NCBI GenBank assembly: GCA_024693045.1
Contig: JAILLQ010000046.1
Coordinates: 1 to 64,000, forward strand
Length of the DNA stretch: 64,000 nucleotides
Origin: Treponema sp.
GTDB lineage: Bacteria; Spirochaetota; Spirochaetia; Treponematales; Treponemataceae
Reading direction: 5' to 3'
Positions 62,772 to 64,000 of this stretch are shown one piece after another (position 1 is the stretch's first letter; each line of letters starts with the position of its first letter). The translations under genes and the position numbers were made by a program. The notes under the pieces were generated by a model. It was not told the origin of the DNA and ran no database searches. It worked only from the letters and a program-made list of their open reading frames with translations.

Positions 62772-63806
62772 TTACTGGCAGTTATTTTTTATAATTTTTT
62801 GAAAGTATTTAGCATGCTTGGCATAAATATTTGTATAAACCGTCAAAGTAAAAAAATCATAGTTTTCGCCAGATTTTTTCGCTGACTTGATATTTTTACT
62901 CATATTCTTTGTATCTGGCTGGTAATAAAGCCCAGAAATAAAAAGCCCATCATCACTCTTTTGAACTTCACATTTTGTCCAGTCCAAATAAGATTCACCA
63001 GTACTTAATAAAAGCTGTCTGAGCAAGAAATCAATAGGTGCATCAGGAATATTTCCAACAGAAACAAAAGCAGAATCCCCGAGCATAAAAACATTATCCA
63101 TGGCCTTTTCCCAAGCAGTATCCAAGTATATTGTTTTTCCATCTTCCGTTGAAAAATCTTTATCTTTCGCTTTCTTTATCTTTGGCATAGAATGCGAAGA
63201 ATTGTTCTGAACCTCGGGAAAGCCCTTAAATTTTTCAAAAGATTTATCTGAAGAACCTGTAATTTGCCCGGCAGTCACCAGGAAAAATTCAGGAGAACCT
63301 TCTTCCAGGTAAACTTCCCTTACATTAAAAAGAGGTACAATTGCATCATAGATGACTGTTACATAACCACCAAACTGTCCGAAATATTCATTATTTTGAA
63401 TGGAAAGCTTGTTTTCGGAAAGCGAACCTACTTTTATTCTACGGGCACTAAACTCATAAATCATGTCGTGCAAGTAATTTACAAGTTCGGCTTCTTCACT
63501 GGTAAAACCGGAAATTATCTTTTCTCCAGTCAATTCCATGTGATCAGCCTTTTCATCGATTGTAAAATAAATTTCAACATCTGTTTCAGGCTTTTTTGCT
63601 TTTTCATCACTAGGAGCGTAATACCTGGCCGCAAAAGTTTTTTTATCAAACTGGAGCAAACCAAAATAAGACTTACGCTCAAAAGTTGTGTCCTGATAAT
63701 AGACATACTGACCAGGCAATTCCTGTATATAGGACTCAAATCCAGGAAGTGCATGAAGCAAAAAAGATGAAGTCAAAAAAGTTAGAAACAGAAGTGTCTT
63801 TTTCAT
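62772..63806 (-). CDS. Secreted protein of unknown function
   Basis: The 344-residue product has signal peptide MKKTLLFLTFLTSSFLLHA and no lipobox. The mature part has alternating beta strands (GQYVYYQDTTFERKSYFGLLQF, VEIYFTIDEKADHMELTGEK) and ends KIIKNNCQ. I recognise no family. AGGA precedes the ATG. It follows proS by 7 nt and precedes the 7TM-GGDEF-like gene by 23 nt, so it may be in one transcript with both. Confidence 0.72.
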   Translation of the reverse strand: MKKTLLFLTFLTSSFLLHALPGFESYIQELPGQYVYYQDTTFERKSYFGLLQFDKKTFAARYYAPSDEKAKKPETDVEIYFTIDEKADHMELTGEKIISGFTSEEAELVNYLHDMIYEFSARRIKVGSLSENKLSIQNNEYFGQFGGYVTVIYDAIVPLFNVREVYLEEGSPEFFLVTAGQITGSSDKSFEKFKGFPEVQNNSSHSMPKIKKAKDKDFSTEDGKTIYLDTAWEKAMDNVFMLGDSAFVSVGNIPDAPIDFLLRQLLLSTGESYLDWTKCEVQKSDDGLFISGLYYQPDTKNMSKNIKSAKKSGENYDFFTLTVYTNIYAKHAKYFQKIIKNNCQ

Positions 63807-63813
63807 AAAATTC

Positions 63814-64000
63814 CTATGCGTTTAATGCGTCAATTTCAGCTTTTACAATAGCTGCAATTTCTGAAGCAGCTTCATCAGCGGCAATCAGCTTAGATTCGCT
63901 TTCTTTACGAAGTTTTACTTCAACATTTGGAAGATTCTTTTCGCCAATAACAACTCTAACAGGAATTCCAATCAAATCGAAATCCTTGAATTTAACACCT
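63814..64000 (-). CDS. proS: Prolyl-tRNA synthetase, C-terminal end (partial)
   Basis: The 3' end of a gene that enters from the right edge codes 61 residues, starting GVKFKDFDLIGIPVRVVIG and ending AEIDALNA before TAG at 63814-63816. This matches the anticodon-binding C-terminal domain of bacterial-type ProRS (the GVKFKDADLIGIPLR pattern). Only the end is visible, so completeness and editing-domain content cannot be judged. YbaK, which edits ProRS products, is in the same window. Confidence 0.85.
   Translation of the reverse strand, partial: GVKFKDFDLIGIPVRVVIGEKNLPNVEVKLRKESESKLIAADEAASEIAAIVKAEIDALNA

Overview
The window looks like one chromosomal stretch of a low-GC, AT-rich spirochaete, most probably a gut- or rumen-type Treponema. 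Pointers are many diderm-style lipoproteins with short lipoboxes, a TolC/RND efflux system, a 457-residue phosphofructokinase of the spirochaete/trypanosomatid type, extracellular starch-degrading lipoproteins, a BMP/TmpC-like lipoprotein, and Treponema-style secreted proteins of unknown function. The genus is inferred from gene content and was not tested by any search. I see no rRNA, tRNA, CRISPR array, prophage or complete insertion sequence. The left edge carries the last codons of a probable transposase. No gene-free gap exceeds about 300 bases; the largest is 3928-4216.

Layout. 1-9.3 kb: a transposase tail, then three separately transcribed GH13 alpha-amylase lipoproteins on the minus strand. 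9.3-16 kb: phosphofructokinase, a lemA/TPM-domain operon, and the dnaX-ybaB-recR operon. 16-21 kb: a DUF4349 lipoprotein, prfA, and a BMP-type lipoprotein in operon with a membrane SpoIIE-type phosphatase. 21-25 kb: the de novo NAD operon nadA-nadB-nadC-niaR with a visible NiaR-type operator, divergent from prmC. 25.8-31.8 kb: a tripartite RND efflux operon (tolC, adaptor, RND pump, small PII-like protein). 31.9-36.9 kb: an RSH-family ppGpp synthetase and a polar amino acid ABC transporter with two tandem binding proteins. 36.9-45.6 kb: argS, ilvC, a small lipoprotein, a DNA alkylation repair protein, purB, a diguanylate cyclase and ybaK. 45.6-53.3 kb: a Na/Pi cotransporter, azlCD, a chemoreceptor and tex. 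53.5-57.7 kb: a large unknown lipoprotein coupled to a probable outer-membrane protein. 57.8-64 kb: nfnAB, a GerMN protein, a 7TM protein with a degenerate GGDEF domain, an unknown secreted protein, and the 3' end of proS.

How the genes work together. The amylases feed glycolysis (phosphofructokinase) from outside the cell. NiaR closes a feedback loop on NAD synthesis. nfnAB links NADH, ferredoxin and NADPH pools. ilvC and azlCD concern branched-chain amino acids. The sensory proteins (SpoIIE phosphatase, GGDEF, degenerate GGDEF, MCP) form an envelope-sensing layer.

The most notable patterns are these. First, a recurrent leaderless promoter layout, in which the -10 box lies 6-7 nt before an ATG with no Shine-Dalgarno, is seen at dnaX, prfA, prmC, bmp, purB, ybaK, azlC, the 53.5-kb lipoprotein and probably argS, tex and the GerMN gene. 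Second, a long RSH enzyme has lost its ppGpp hydrolase residues. Third, two amylases share an N-terminal module I cannot name. Fourth, several unexplained short repeats and hairpin-rich intergenic elements are present.
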